Assembly: GCA_026193355.1 (NCBI GenBank)
Contig: JAPHTL010000075.1
Coordinates: 1 to 38,802 of the forward strand
Reading direction: 5' to 3'
Origin: Rhodospirillales bacterium
Lineage (GTDB): Bacteria; Pseudomonadota; Alphaproteobacteria; Rhodospirillales; JAPHTL01
DNA length: 38,802 nucleotides
Positions 1-8,417 of this stretch are shown here, in pieces. The translations under genes were made by a program, and so were the position numbers. Each line of letters begins with the position of its first letter. Position 1 is the stretch's first letter. Below the pieces are notes generated by a model. It had not been told where the DNA came from and searched no databases. It saw nothing but the letters and a program-made list of their open reading frames with translations.

Positions 1-131
1 CCTTTGAAATAAGGGTCGTTGAGGGTGGCCCGGCCGTCCCGTAAAAAATAACAGGGGAACGGGTTGACGTTTCCCCATCAGGTTACCACCCTTTATGCCA
101 ACGCAACACAAATCAGGCGGGAATACGGAAC

Positions 132-398
132 ATGATGGTCGCAGATCGCATCCGCGAAAAACTGACGCGGGAACTGGCGCCGCAGCGCCTTGAAATAACG
201 GACGAATCCGGCCGTCATGTCGGGCATGCAGGGGCTCACCCGGAAGGCGAAAGTCATTTCCATGTGGAGGTCGTCTCCGAGGCATTCACAGGAAAGAGCC
301 GCGTGGAACGCCAGCGGATGGTTTATGCGGCGCTCGCCGAGGAAATGGAGGGGCGTATTCACGCGCTTGCGCTCAGCACCAAGGCGCCGGGCGAATAG
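132..398 (+). CDS. bolA: BolA family protein
   Basis: This 88-residue protein has the normal length of BolA proteins. The family pattern is visible: a conserved centre with HAGAHPEGESHFHVEVVS, followed by the loop and helix FTGKSRVERQRMVYAAL. BolA proteins pair with monothiol glutaredoxins, often around a shared [2Fe-2S] cluster, and act in iron-sulfur and stress physiology; some affect transcription. The histidines of the central segment are the likely cluster or partner-binding residues by family knowledge. Two adjacent ATG codons (132 and 135) could start it. No strong Shine-Dalgarno sequence precedes them, only a GGAA a few bases upstream. The gene stands alone on the plus strand; whatever lies to its left is outside the window. 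Family assignment is secure, but the physiological role here is inferred. Confidence 0.93.
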   Translation: MMVADRIREKLTRELAPQRLEITDESGRHVGHAGAHPEGESHFHVEVVSEAFTGKSRVERQRMVYAALAEEMEGRIHALALSTKAPGE

Positions 399-422
399 GC
401 ATTCGCCGCACCGATACCTTCG

Positions 423-428
423 TATAAT
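423..428 (+). promoter_or_regulatory. Candidate -10 element before the RHH gene
   Basis: A perfect TATAAT lies 94 bases upstream of the ribbon-helix-helix gene, in the 123-base gap after bolA. No good -35 hexamer is found 15 to 18 bases upstream (the best is the ATTCGC region near 401-406), and no TGn extension is present. It is therefore a candidate only. Confidence 0.3.
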
Positions 429-521
429 AGATACTGTTTCCATTCCCCGGTACTCTCCTGCGTGAGGATGTCTTCGATTCGTGGGCCTTAAAACGCGAGA
501 AACGGGACAGAAGGAAACAGG

Positions 522-833
522 ATGACCATGGGAAGTTCACTTGAACCGAGAAACGTGACCGTCAACGGTCGCCGCACCAGTCTTCGCCTGGAACCGGCGA
601 TGTGGAATTCGCTTGAGCTTGTCTGCGAGAAAGAAGGCATGGAAATGAAGGATCTGTTTTCGATGATCGACAGTGATCGCGACGATGCAGGTCTTACCTC
701 GGCAATCCGAAGCTTTCTTGCTTCATACCTGGCCAGCATGATGGTGACGAAGAGAAGGGTGCGCCCGTCGATCGTCGTCCGCAATCGCAGGGGCACCGGC
801 GGCTTGCAGGCACCCTACTCGCGGCTGGATTGA
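522..833 (+). CDS. Ribbon-helix-helix domain protein
   Basis: A 103-residue protein whose residues about 10-75 match the alphaproteobacterial ribbon-helix-helix family (RHH_4 type). The strand NVTVNGRRTSLRLEP is followed by two helices containing MWNSLELVCEKEGMEM and the segment DSDRDDAGLTSAIRSFLASY. Such proteins are small dimeric DNA-binding proteins, where the beta strand reads the major groove. The C-terminal 30 residues are basic and variable (KRRVRPSIVVRNRRG). The start at ATG 522 is preceded by GGAAACAGG; ATG 528 is an alternative. It is convergent with the DUF2889 gene and separated from it by 49 bases with no hairpin. Targets are unknown; there is no toxin partner beside it, so an antitoxin role is not supported. 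Confidence 0.85.
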   Translation: MTMGSSLEPRNVTVNGRRTSLRLEPAMWNSLELVCEKEGMEMKDLFSMIDSDRDDAGLTSAIRSFLASYLASMMVTKRRVRPSIVVRNRRGTGGLQAPYSRLD

Positions 834-882
834 CCCCCGCTCGTTTCCGCCCCCAAGCCGGAATACCAGCAGGAACACGCGC

Positions 883-1437
883 CTATTTTCCCCGGTAATG
901 TTCCGGCCAGCGGTCCTTGACGATGAGGCTGTCGGAAGCCAGCGCATGGCATCCGTCCAGTTGGAAGGGTTTCCCGCGCTTTTCCGGGGGCGTTTTTTCA
1001 AGTTTTCGGCTCAAAGCCGGATAAAGCGTCTGCAAGGTCGCCGTCGCGAGTGGGCCGAGCATTTCCACCACATGGGTGCAGCCCTTCACCCCGCCAACCG
1101 CTTCCTTGACCTTCCTGAACCAACCCGGGCCTATCTTAAGGCCTTCAAGCGCCCTGAATGCCGGGGCGATATCACTGCACAGGTTATAGGGGCCGGCTTC
1201 CATGGCGGTCTCCACGGAACGCACCACAAGCTCGTCATCCACCGTGACCCGCACCCACATATCATGGATGGGTTCCCCAGCATGGATGGTGCCGCGGTCC
1301 TGGTTGTCGAAGCTGTAGGTCTTGGTGTCGGTGATCCGTCCCTCGATATCCCAAAGACCGTCTTCCCGTTCATACCCCTTGAACTCGATATTCCGGGTGT
1401 GCTGGTGCTTGCGTGCGGTCGGTTCGGAAAGGGGCAT
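883..1437 (-). CDS. DUF2889 domain protein
   Basis: This 184-residue protein matches the DUF2889 family, which has no settled biochemical function. Recognisable stretches are the N-terminal HTRNIEFKGYEREDGLWDIE, then a domain with VRVTVDDELVVRSVETAM and a later GPGWFRKVKEAVGGVKGC. It ends in a conserved region naming a cysteine and histidine (LDGCHALASDS). It has no signal peptide or membrane segment, so it is probably cytoplasmic. An open frame continues upstream to 1641, but family members begin near MPLSEP. ATG 1437 has GAGGAA four to five bases upstream; ATG 1449 is the only close alternative. It follows the CBS gene on the same strand after 137 bases, so it may be co-transcribed with it or have its own promoter. 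Confidence 0.8.
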   Translation of the reverse strand: MPLSEPTARKHQHTRNIEFKGYEREDGLWDIEGRITDTKTYSFDNQDRGTIHAGEPIHDMWVRVTVDDELVVRSVETAMEAGPYNLCSDIAPAFRALEGLKIGPGWFRKVKEAVGGVKGCTHVVEMLGPLATATLQTLYPALSRKLEKTPPEKRGKPFQLDGCHALASDSLIVKDRWPEHYRGK

Positions 1438-1574
1438 GGGGTTCCTCATGATCAGGAATTGGGCAACACAGGGACGCCATATGGGGAAAGGCTCGCTGGC
1501 CGCGATTAAAAGGCTGCGGCCCCTGACCGTCAACCCGTAACGCAAGGTATCGTGATGGAAGCTTGCCGCGCGGG

Positions 1575-2021
1575 TCAGCCGGTGCCGTAGTTTTCGCCGA
1601 AAATGAAGGCTTCGCGTTCGCGAACATCCTGTTCCAGGCAATTTTCCCGGTCCGCGTAAAGGTCACGGGCGGAAACCATGCCGACCACGCGTCCGTCCCG
1701 GACCACGGGCAGGTGCCTGTAATTGCGCACCCGCATCAGTTCCAGCGCATCGAAGGGCCGGTCATCGGGGTCGAGAACGTCGGGATTGCGGGTCATGACA
1801 TCGCCGAGACGGGTTTCGTCCGGGTTCAGGCCCGCGGCGATCACACGCCAGGTCAGGTCTCGTTCGGTCACGATGCCCGAAAGGATGCCGTCATTGGTGA
1901 TGAAGACGGCGCCAATGTGGTTGCCCATCATCAACTTTGCGGCTTCGCGCGCCGTTGCGTTTTCGGGAAGCTCGTGGATGGTCTGGTTGTTCACGAGGTC
2001 GGGAATGATCTTTCTCGGCAT
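1575..2021 (-). CDS. CBS-domain pair protein
   Basis: A 148-residue protein made almost entirely of two CBS domains (a Bateman pair). The first, about residues 14-75, contains ATAREAAKLMMGNHIGAVFI and GIVTERDL. The second, about residues 78-135, contains DVMTRNPDVLDPDDRPFDAL and VGMVSARDLY. Such stand-alone pairs bind adenosine nucleotides or related ligands and regulate partner proteins, but no catalytic domain is present and the partner is unknown. The gene lies 115 bases downstream of the CorC-type transporter, which also carries CBS domains. A shared nucleotide-sensing role is possible but not shown. Start ATG 2021 is the natural family start. Confidence 0.88.
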   Translation of the reverse strand: MPRKIIPDLVNNQTIHELPENATAREAAKLMMGNHIGAVFITNDGILSGIVTERDLTWRVIAAGLNPDETRLGDVMTRNPDVLDPDDRPFDALELMRVRNYRHLPVVRDGRVVGMVSARDLYADRENCLEQDVREREAFIFGENYGTG

Positions 2022-2136
2022 ATTGGCGCATACCCCCTTTTTGCTTCAATCCGATGGGCGCTGGTCGCTTGCGCCCGCTCTTTCAAGGATATGGGGTGTT
2101 GTCAGGCCTTCTTTCAAGGCCGTGCCGATTCTTATG

Positions 2137-3438
2137 TCAGCTGGTCGTTTCGACGCCATCGTCAGATTGCAAGACAATGCGCTTCGATTCCGGCGGCATG
2201 ACGCGCAGCGCCGTAATCTGGTTGCGCTGCCTGCGCAGGATGTGGAAGCGGAAGCCGTGGAACATGAACGTCTGTCCGGTATTGGGGATGTGCCGGGCCT
2301 CATGCAGAATCAGACCGGCGATGGTTGCGGCTTCTTCATCCGGCAGGTTCCATTCGAATTCCCGGTTGAGATCCCGGATGGTCACTGTTCCGTCCACGAC
2401 ATAGCTTCCGTCCGCTTCCGGGTGTACGCCAGTGACCATCACGTCGTGTTCGTCGGCGATTTCGCCGACGATTTCCTCAAGGATGTCCTCAAGGGTGACG
2501 ATGCCCATAAGAGCGCCGTATTCATCGACGACAAGGGCGAAATGCTCGCGGCGTTCGCGGAACGCCTGCAACTGATCGAGAAGGTTGGTGGTTTCGGGGA
2601 TGAACCACGGTTTTGCCGCCAAGGCCACGACGTTCAGGCCGTCAAGGTTGCTGCCACATGCGCGCACGGCGCGAAGCAGGGCCTTTGCATGCAGGACGCC
2701 GATGACGTTGTCGGGCTCATCGCGCCAGACGGGTATGCGCGTATAGGGGCTGTCCAGAACCTGATCGACGATGGTTTCCGGCGGCTGGCTCACGTCGATC
2801 GTCACCAGCGAATTGCGGTGCGTCATGATCTCTGAAACCTGCACCTCGGCGAGGTCGAGAACACTGTGCAGCATGGCCCGTTCGTGCCGGACCACCCCTG
2901 TGTCGCCCTCATGCAGCGCGATTGCCCCGCGCAACTCTTCGGCGGTTGTCGCCAGCGCCTCGCGGCTGCGGACGTCCACGCCCAGGAAATGCAGGGTGAT
3001 GCTGACGATCACCTGAACGGCGCGGGTGATCGGTGAGAGGAGCAGAACGACGATGCGTATCAGCGGGGCAATGGCCAGCGCCATGCGGTCGGCATTTTCG
3101 AAGGCGTAGGTTTTGGGCAGAACCTCCGAGAAGATCAGAACCAGCAGGGTCATCGCGATCGTCGCATAGACGACGCCGGTTTCGCCGAACACCGCGATGA
3201 AAACACTCGTGGCGAGGGCGGAGGCCATGATGTTGACCAGGTTGTTCCCCAGAAGGATTGCCCCGATCAGGTTTTCCTTGCGCTCATGCAGGCGGTTGAC
3301 CAGTTTCGCCCGATGATTTCCCTTTCGCGCCAGTTGATGCATCAGCGGCCGCGACGCCGCTGTCAATGCCGTTTCCGATCCTGAAAAGAAGGCCGAAAGG
3401 ACCAGAAGAATGCCGATGGCTCCGAGTATCAGTGTCAT
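2137..3438 (-). CDS. CNNM/CorC (HlyC/CorC) family transporter
   Basis: A 433-residue inner-membrane protein with the full CNNM/CorC layout. The N-terminal DUF21 domain (residues 1 to about 185) has several membrane helices and the family segments FSGSETALTAASR and FSEVLPKT. A CBS pair spans about residues 205-330, including LVVDEYGALMGIVTLEDILE. The CorC/HlyC C-terminal domain (about 345-425) contains DGTVTIRDLNREFEWNLP. Family members are linked to magnesium or cobalt efflux or homeostasis, with nucleotide binding by the CBS domains. The gene starts only seven bases after aroB, so it belongs to the aroK-aroB transcription unit. That arrangement recurs in alphaproteobacteria and does not imply a role in shikimate metabolism. 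Confidence 0.93.
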   Translation of the reverse strand: MTLILGAIGILLVLSAFFSGSETALTAASRPLMHQLARKGNHRAKLVNRLHERKENLIGAILLGNNLVNIMASALATSVFIAVFGETGVVYATIAMTLLVLIFSEVLPKTYAFENADRMALAIAPLIRIVVLLLSPITRAVQVIVSITLHFLGVDVRSREALATTAEELRGAIALHEGDTGVVRHERAMLHSVLDLAEVQVSEIMTHRNSLVTIDVSQPPETIVDQVLDSPYTRIPVWRDEPDNVIGVLHAKALLRAVRACGSNLDGLNVVALAAKPWFIPETTNLLDQLQAFRERREHFALVVDEYGALMGIVTLEDILEEIVGEIADEHDVMVTGVHPEADGSYVVDGTVTIRDLNREFEWNLPDEEAATIAGLILHEARHIPNTGQTFMFHGFRFHILRRQRNQITALRVMPPESKRIVLQSDDGVETTS

Positions 3439-3445
3439 GGATTGA

Positions 3446-4573
3446 TTATGCCTGTTTTAGGGCTTCCCCGAGAACGGCGAGGACCGTGTCCCTGGGGGCG
3501 TCCTGGGTCATGAAGGATTTCCCGACACCTTTGGTGAGGACAAAGGTTATGCGTCCATCGGCCACCTTCTTGTCGAGGGTCATATGCCCGTATAGCGCAT
3601 CCGCCGTCCAGCCGGCCGTATCAAGGCGATCAAGTCCAACCGGCAGCCCGATGGCTTCAAGGTGGGCCTTTGCCCGCTGCGCGTCCTTTTCCGGGCACAG
3701 GCCCAAACGGACGGAGAGGTTGAAGGCCATGACCATGCCGATGGCGACGGCCTCGCCGTGCAGGAGGGTGTCGCCGAACCCGGTCTGGGCTTCCAGCGCA
3801 TGACCAAAGGTATGTCCGAGGTTAAGCAGGGCGCGTCGGCCGTTTTCCCGTTCGTCCTCGGCGACAATGGTCGCCTTGGTCGCGCAACTGGTCAGGACGG
3901 CATGGCTTTGCGCCTCACGGTTCCCGTTGCAGACGGCCGCGCCGTTTTTCTCAAGCCACGCGAAGAATGCCGGGTCGGAAATCAGGCCGTATTTTGCGAC
4001 CTCGGCATATCCGGCGAGAACCTGACGTCGTGGCAGGGTGTCCAGTGTCGCCATGTCGGCAAGGACCATCCGGGGTTGATAGAAGGTTCCGACCAGGTTT
4101 TTCCCGCGTGCTGTGTTGACGCCGGTCTTTCCGCCGACGGAGCTGTCGACCTGGGACAGCAGTGTCGTGGGGATCTGCACGAAGGGTATGCCGCGCAGGA
4201 CGATACTTGCGGCGAATCCGGTGATGTCGCCGATTACGCCGCCGCCCAGTGCGATGACGGTTGTGCCACGTTCGATCCGGGCGGCCAGCAGGTCGTCAAT
4301 CAGTTTTTCGAGGTGGCTGAAGTCCTTCGTTGCCTCGCCCGAAGGCAGGGTCACTGCGTCACTGGCGATACCGCTTCTTTCCAGCGCCGCAGATAGCCGG
4401 TCAAGGTAAAGCGGCCCGACGATGTCGTCGGTCACCACGATTGCGCGCGGCTGGGGCAGAAGGGGAGCGATCAGATCGCCAGCGCGGTCCAGAATTCCCT
4501 CGCCGGCGACAATGTCGTAGCTGCGATCGCCAAGGCCGACGCGCAGGGTTTCGTGTCTGGTTTGTTCGTTCAT
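3446..4573 (-). CDS. aroB: 3-dehydroquinate synthase
   Basis: This 375-residue enzyme converts DAHP to 3-dehydroquinate, the second step of the shikimate pathway, using NAD and a divalent metal. The NAD-binding segment GGGVIGD is at about residues 110-116. The substrate segment QVDSSVGGKTGVN is at about 141-153. Likely metal ligands are E191 (in AGYAEVAKYG), H254 (in NLGHTFGHA) and H272 (in LLHGEAVAIG). Length is typical of bacterial AroB. Its ATG overlaps the aroK stop by four bases (ATGA), so the two are translationally coupled, as is common in proteobacteria. The next gene, CorC-type, begins seven bases later. No defects are seen. Confidence 0.98.
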   Translation of the reverse strand: MNEQTRHETLRVGLGDRSYDIVAGEGILDRAGDLIAPLLPQPRAIVVTDDIVGPLYLDRLSAALERSGIASDAVTLPSGEATKDFSHLEKLIDDLLAARIERGTTVIALGGGVIGDITGFAASIVLRGIPFVQIPTTLLSQVDSSVGGKTGVNTARGKNLVGTFYQPRMVLADMATLDTLPRRQVLAGYAEVAKYGLISDPAFFAWLEKNGAAVCNGNREAQSHAVLTSCATKATIVAEDERENGRRALLNLGHTFGHALEAQTGFGDTLLHGEAVAIGMVMAFNLSVRLGLCPEKDAQRAKAHLEAIGLPVGLDRLDTAGWTADALYGHMTLDKKVADGRITFVLTKGVGKSFMTQDAPRDTVLAVLGEALKQA

Positions 4574-5151
4574 TCGGTTCTTGCCGGCCGTTCGGCCTGC
4601 CCTCGTTCTTCGCCCAGAAATTCCAGAAGGGCCTTGATGACCTTTTCCGTCGTTGAATCCGGCGTTTCGTCCATTGTGTCCACGATAATGTCGGCTTCGG
4701 CGTAGACCGGATGGCGACGGTCCATCAGGTCCTTCAAGGTATCCCGTGGGTTGCCGTTCTTCAACAGGGGGCGCCCGCCTTTTCCTGCCGTGCGCGTGAC
4801 CAGAACATCGAGATCGGCGCGCAACCAGACGGAAACGGCGGCTTCCTTTATTCTGTTGCGGGTTTCCTCGTTAACGAAGGCGCCGCCGCCTGTGGCGATG
4901 ACCTGCGGCGAGCCCGCAAGGAGCCGTTCCATGACGCGGCGTTCGCCATCGCGGAAAGCGCTTTCGCCAAAGCGGGCGAAGATTTCCTCGATGGTGCAAC
5001 CGGCCGCCCGCTCGATCTCCGAGTCGGCATCGACGAAGGGAATGTCCACGGCCTTGGCAAGCCGTCGCCCGACACTGCTCTTCCCCGAACCCATCAGGCC
5101 GACAAGCACCACAGATCGGTTTGATAACGTACTGAAATCACCTTTGTTCAT
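4570..5151 (-). CDS. aroK: Shikimate kinase
   Basis: A 193-residue NMP-kinase-fold enzyme that phosphorylates shikimate with ATP. The P-loop GLMGSGKS is at residues 18-25. The shikimate-binding aspartates lie in FVDADSEIE (D41/D43), the arginine in FRDGER is R67, the glycine-rich TGGGAF is at 88-92 and the lid arginine is in GRPLL (R127). An open frame extends upstream to 5319, but the family start fits ATG 5151, just before the NRSVVLVGLMGSGKS core. Its Shine-Dalgarno is weak (GGAAAC, about 12 bases upstream). It is first in the minus-strand unit with aroB and the CorC gene. The 191 bases to the divergent small gene must hold its promoter; I could not pick one convincingly. Confidence 0.97.
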   Translation of the reverse strand: MNKGDFSTLSNRSVVLVGLMGSGKSSVGRRLAKAVDIPFVDADSEIERAAGCTIEEIFARFGESAFRDGERRVMERLLAGSPQVIATGGGAFVNEETRNRIKEAAVSVWLRADLDVLVTRTAGKGGRPLLKNGNPRDTLKDLMDRRHPVYAEADIIVDTMDETPDSTTEKVIKALLEFLGEERGQAERPARTE

Positions 5152-5342
5152 GATCGTTGCCGGTTTCCGCCGAGAATCCCCTACGGTCGTTGAAAGCGGC
5201 CACCCGAGCCGATAGACTGCCGAAGAATTGCCATAGTCTGAACTTAACACATTCAATGTGGGGCTGTCCGCCCGGTACGGCGGGTGAAGCCAAAACGGGC
5301 CATTCCCCGTCAACGCCATAAATTCTGGAAACGTGATTGTCC

Positions 5343-5483
5343 ATGAAAAGAATATCTACCCTGATTCTCCTGCTCACCGGTGCAATTCTTGTCGGCGGGG
5401 CGGTGTTTCTTTCCACCTGGGATATTCCCGCTCCTGTGGCTCCGGTCGAGAAGGTTCTCCCCGATGATCGATTCCCCCGTTAG
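5343..5483 (+). CDS. 46-residue single-pass membrane protein
   Basis: A short gene with a clear bacterial membrane-protein shape. The basic start MKRIST is followed by one hydrophobic segment (about residues 6-24) and a short polar tail, TWDIPAPVAPVEKVLPDDRF then PR. I recognise no named family, although the tail resembles that of small membrane proteins I recall near xerD in related alphaproteobacteria (from memory, unchecked). The hydrophobic stretch could be an uncleaved anchor, leaving about 20 residues in the periplasm, or a signal peptide for a very short peptide. The reading frame ends inside the start region of the following secreted protein, overlapping it by 20 bases if that gene starts at 5464. 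This suggests coupled translation. Confidence 0.65.
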   Translation: MKRISTLILLLTGAILVGGAVFLSTWDIPAPVAPVEKVLPDDRFPR

Positions 5484-7362
5484 GCCAGCAATGTCGTTGC
5501 GGGGCCTTGTCCTGACGACGGTGCTGGCGGCTGCCTTTTTCGCGGTTCCCGCCAGCAAGGCGATTGCGCAGGCTGACGGCAGGCCGCTTCGGCTTGCGCC
5601 GCCGCAACAGCTTGCCCCCCCCATCGAGGGTGCGCAGCCATCCGCTGGCGAAACACGGAATGCCCCCGTGACGGCAACGCCCGTTCGACCGATGGACAGG
5701 CCCGATGACGTTCAGGTCGACAAGCTGGAAACGATCGATCCGGATTCCGTCGGCACCCTGGATGCCGGACTGGGCGGTTTCGGGGCGGATATGTGGCGTG
5801 GACTGGATCGCGCGATCGTCGAAGCGCATCTGAGCCACCTTCCGGCGAAGGTGACGTCGCCTGCCCAACGCGACCTGATGCGCCGCCTGCTTCTTTCTTC
5901 GGCGGCCGTTCCGGCCGGGGCGGGTGGCCCGAAGGGGTCGCTTCTGGCGATCAGGATCGAACGGCTTGCGGCTATGGGTGATGTGGCTTCGGTCTCTGCG
6001 CTGCTGCGGGCCAGTCCGGCCCGGTCGCAGGATCCGGCGCTGTTGCGCATAGAAGTGGATACAATGTTCCTGGCCAATGACTTTTCCCGTGCGTGCGGTC
6101 TGGTCGAAAGCCGGATCGGTGAGGATCCTTCACCCTACTGGCAGAAAGCCAACATTTTCTGCCAGGTTCTGCAGGGCAATTCCGCAATGGCGTCTCTCGG
6201 CGCTGGCCTTTTGCGCGAACAGGGGATCAATGACCCGGTGTTCTTCGTTCTTGTTGATGCCTTGAGCGGGCACGGCGAGGTCGTCATCGAAAGTTTGAGC
6301 GCGCCTGAACCCCTTCACCTGGCGATGGCGCGGACGGCGAAGGTTACGCTGCCAACGGATGCCACCTGGTCGGATGATCCGGGGGTCCTCCGCTCCATTG
6401 CAGTCAGTCCTGCGCTGGTGCCGGCGGTCAGAATCGAGGCCGCCGAAAAGGCCGAGGCCGTTGGCGCGCTGCCCACCGATACGCTGCGCCAGATCTATGC
6501 GAGTGTGGCGTTTACCGATGAGGAACTGGCCTCTCCACTGACCGTGGCGGCCGAAAGCCGCGGTGCGATTGGCCGCGCGCTTCTGTACAGGACAGCGATG
6601 GCCCAGACGGTTCCCACCGCGCTGGCGGAGGTTGTCAGCAGGGCGCTTTCCATGGCCCGTGCGTCGGACCGTTATGTTCCCGTCGCACGCGCCTTCGCCG
6701 ATATCATCCGGCGGATCGAGCCCACGAACGAATTGATCTGGTTCGCCGGTGAAGCGGCGCGCGCCCTGCTGGTAGCGGATGACCGTCCCGCTGCGGGGAA
6801 CTGGGTCAATGCGCTTCGTCGCGGGGCGTCCTTCAATGAAGAGGCCGCCGAGGCATTGACGCGCATTCTGCCGCTTGCCCGCATGATGTCGGCCCATGCC
6901 GTCCCCGAGTGGAACGACAAGCGGGCCGAGGACTGGTGGGCCCTGCAAAAGCGTGACGCCCTCGCCGCCGCCGCTGCGCCTCAATCAAGTGGCGGTGAAT
7001 CCGCCGCGCGTTCGGGCAGCATGGCTTCCGAAGCGGTTCGTCGGGCGACCCGACTGTTCGTCCTTATCGAAGCGTTTGGCGACCCGATCGCCGATTCATT
7101 ATGGCGCGATCTTTCCGTCTTCGCCGATGTTCAGGCGCATAATCCAACGCCGGTCGCCATGAAGAAGGCGCTGGCCCGTGCCGGGGGTGCGGAAAGGGTC
7201 GGCGAAACGGTTCTTCTTACGCTAAGCGGCCTCGGGGAAGGCGGGCTGGTGCAGGCCGACCCCGCGTTCGTCGAGCAGGTTCTCGATTCGTTGCAGCGGA
7301 TCGGCCTGGTGGAGGAGTCGCGGCGCCTCGCGCTTGAGGCTGCCGTCGCCGCCGGGTTATGA
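5464..7362 (+). CDS. Secreted protein of unknown function (632 aa)
   Basis: The protein has a signal peptide: a short N-terminus, the hydrophobic LVLTTVLAAAFFAVPA and a likely cut after SKAIAQA, so it should be periplasmic. The mature part begins with a proline-rich stretch to about residue 70. It then becomes alanine/leucine-rich and helical throughout, with repeated segments that suggest a helical-repeat (TPR-like) scaffold, though I cannot define units. I recognise no catalytic motif. ATG 5464 has GAGAAGG about eight bases upstream and lies inside the previous small gene; ATG 5491 would also leave a complete signal peptide. The frame is open further upstream to 5380, but those residues overlap the small gene and are unlikely. 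Its stop overlaps the xerD start by four bases (ATGA). Confidence 0.85.
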   Translation: MIDSPVRPAMSLRGLVLTTVLAAAFFAVPASKAIAQADGRPLRLAPPQQLAPPIEGAQPSAGETRNAPVTATPVRPMDRPDDVQVDKLETIDPDSVGTLDAGLGGFGADMWRGLDRAIVEAHLSHLPAKVTSPAQRDLMRRLLLSSAAVPAGAGGPKGSLLAIRIERLAAMGDVASVSALLRASPARSQDPALLRIEVDTMFLANDFSRACGLVESRIGEDPSPYWQKANIFCQVLQGNSAMASLGAGLLREQGINDPVFFVLVDALSGHGEVVIESLSAPEPLHLAMARTAKVTLPTDATWSDDPGVLRSIAVSPALVPAVRIEAAEKAEAVGALPTDTLRQIYASVAFTDEELASPLTVAAESRGAIGRALLYRTAMAQTVPTALAEVVSRALSMARASDRYVPVARAFADIIRRIEPTNELIWFAGEAARALLVADDRPAAGNWVNALRRGASFNEEAAEALTRILPLARMMSAHAVPEWNDKRAEDWWALQKRDALAAAAAPQSSGGESAARSGSMASEAVRRATRLFVLIEAFGDPIADSLWRDLSVFADVQAHNPTPVAMKKALARAGGAERVGETVLLTLSGLGEGGLVQADPAFVEQVLDSLQRIGLVEESRRLALEAAVAAGL

Positions 7363-8330
7363 CCGGAAGAAGGGGGCGCTCCACCGAAAGGAAAGGCGCT
7401 TCCTCCTGTCGCCATATCGAATCCTTTCTGGAAATGATGCTTGCCGAACGCGGCGCAGCGGCCAATACCATCGAATCGTATCGCCGGGATCTGGAGGACT
7501 TTTCGGGTTTCGTCACGCGTCGCGGTGGCCGCCCGGAAGCGGCGGTTGAGGATGACGTCCGAAAGTATCTGGCCGCATTGTCCAAGGCTGGAATGGCCCC
7601 GCGAACAGCGGCGCGTCGGCTTTCCGCCTTGCGCCAGTTTTTCCGTTTCCTCTATGCCGAAGGGGTGCGAAGGGATGATCCGACCGGCGCATTGGACGGC
7701 CCGCGCCTCGGTCGCCCCCTGCCCAAATACCTGAGTGAGGCGGAGGTCGCCCAATTGCTTGAGGCCGCCCGTCGGAGGGAAGGGGCGGAAGGGGTGCGCC
7801 TGATAACCTTGCTGGAACTGTTGTATGCGACCGGGATGCGGGTGTCTGAACTTCTGGGCCTGCCGGCATCGGCTTTCAGCCGCAATGGCGATGTGCTGAT
7901 TATTCGCGGCAAGGGGGGGAAGGAGCGCATGGTGCCGTTGAGCGACCCTGCCCGCGCCGCGCTTGCTTCCTACGCCGCTGTCCGCGAACATTTCCTTGGC
8001 GACAGGAAGGCGGCAATGCGCCGCGAACGGTGGCTTTTTCCTTCAAGGTCGCGTGACGGACGGCTCAGCCGTTCCGCCTTTGCCGCGCAGCTCAAGACGC
8101 TGGCCGCAGAGGCCGGCATCGATCCGGGCAGGGTTTCCCCCCACGTTCTGCGTCATTCCTTCGCCAGCCATCTTCTGGCGCATGGCGCCGATCTGCGCAG
8201 CGTGCAACAGATGCTTGGCCATGCGGATATCGCGACCACACAGATCTATACCCATGTGCTCGACGAACGCCTGCGGTCGCTTGTGCAATCGGCCCATCCG
8301 TTGGCGCGGACACGAAAACGCGACCAATGA
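7359..8330 (+). CDS. xerD: Site-specific tyrosine recombinase XerD
   Basis: A 323-residue tyrosine recombinase that, with XerC, resolves chromosome dimers at dif during division. The N-terminal SAM-like DNA-binding domain covers about residues 17-102 and the catalytic domain about 120-310. Catalytic residues are R161 (ATGMRVSELL), K185 (RGKGGKER), H262 and R265 (PHVLRHSFASHLL), H288 (LGHAD) and Y297 (TTQIYTH). Their spacings (24, 26 and 9 residues for R-K, H-H and H-Y) equal those of E. coli XerD. The ATG overlaps the stop of the secreted-protein gene. About 18 residues of poorly conserved sequence precede the family core. No transposon or attachment-site features accompany it, so it is the housekeeping enzyme and not an integrase. 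Confidence 0.95.
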   Translation: MTGRRGRSTERKGASSCRHIESFLEMMLAERGAAANTIESYRRDLEDFSGFVTRRGGRPEAAVEDDVRKYLAALSKAGMAPRTAARRLSALRQFFRFLYAEGVRRDDPTGALDGPRLGRPLPKYLSEAEVAQLLEAARRREGAEGVRLITLLELLYATGMRVSELLGLPASAFSRNGDVLIIRGKGGKERMVPLSDPARAALASYAAVREHFLGDRKAAMRRERWLFPSRSRDGRLSRSAFAAQLKTLAAEAGIDPGRVSPHVLRHSFASHLLAHGADLRSVQQMLGHADIATTQIYTHVLDERLRSLVQSAHPLARTRKRDQ

Positions 8331-8417
8331 TGCATGGGCTGGTATGATGTGGGTGCGATGGGTTATAAGACCGGAAATACCGTCAACGGCGTTATTCAGG
8401 GCTGAGCAAAACGAGCC

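Noticed and set aside
64..97. TTGACG followed by TTTATG as a bolA promoter
   Set aside because: The spacing is about 22 bases and the -10 match is poor; the pairing looks accidental.
2105..2121. GGCCTT-CTTTC-AAGGCC hairpin downstream of the CorC-type gene
   Set aside because: The stem is six base pairs with no T-tract on the minus strand, so it is not a convincing terminator.
7359..8330. The tyrosine recombinase as the integrase of a mobile element
   Set aside because: Residue spacing matches XerD, it is coupled to a housekeeping neighbour and no attachment site, tRNA or phage gene lies nearby.
8343..8348. TATGAT as the -10 of an accA promoter
   Set aside because: No acceptable -35 is present (GCGACC at 17 bases), so it is too weak to list as a feature.
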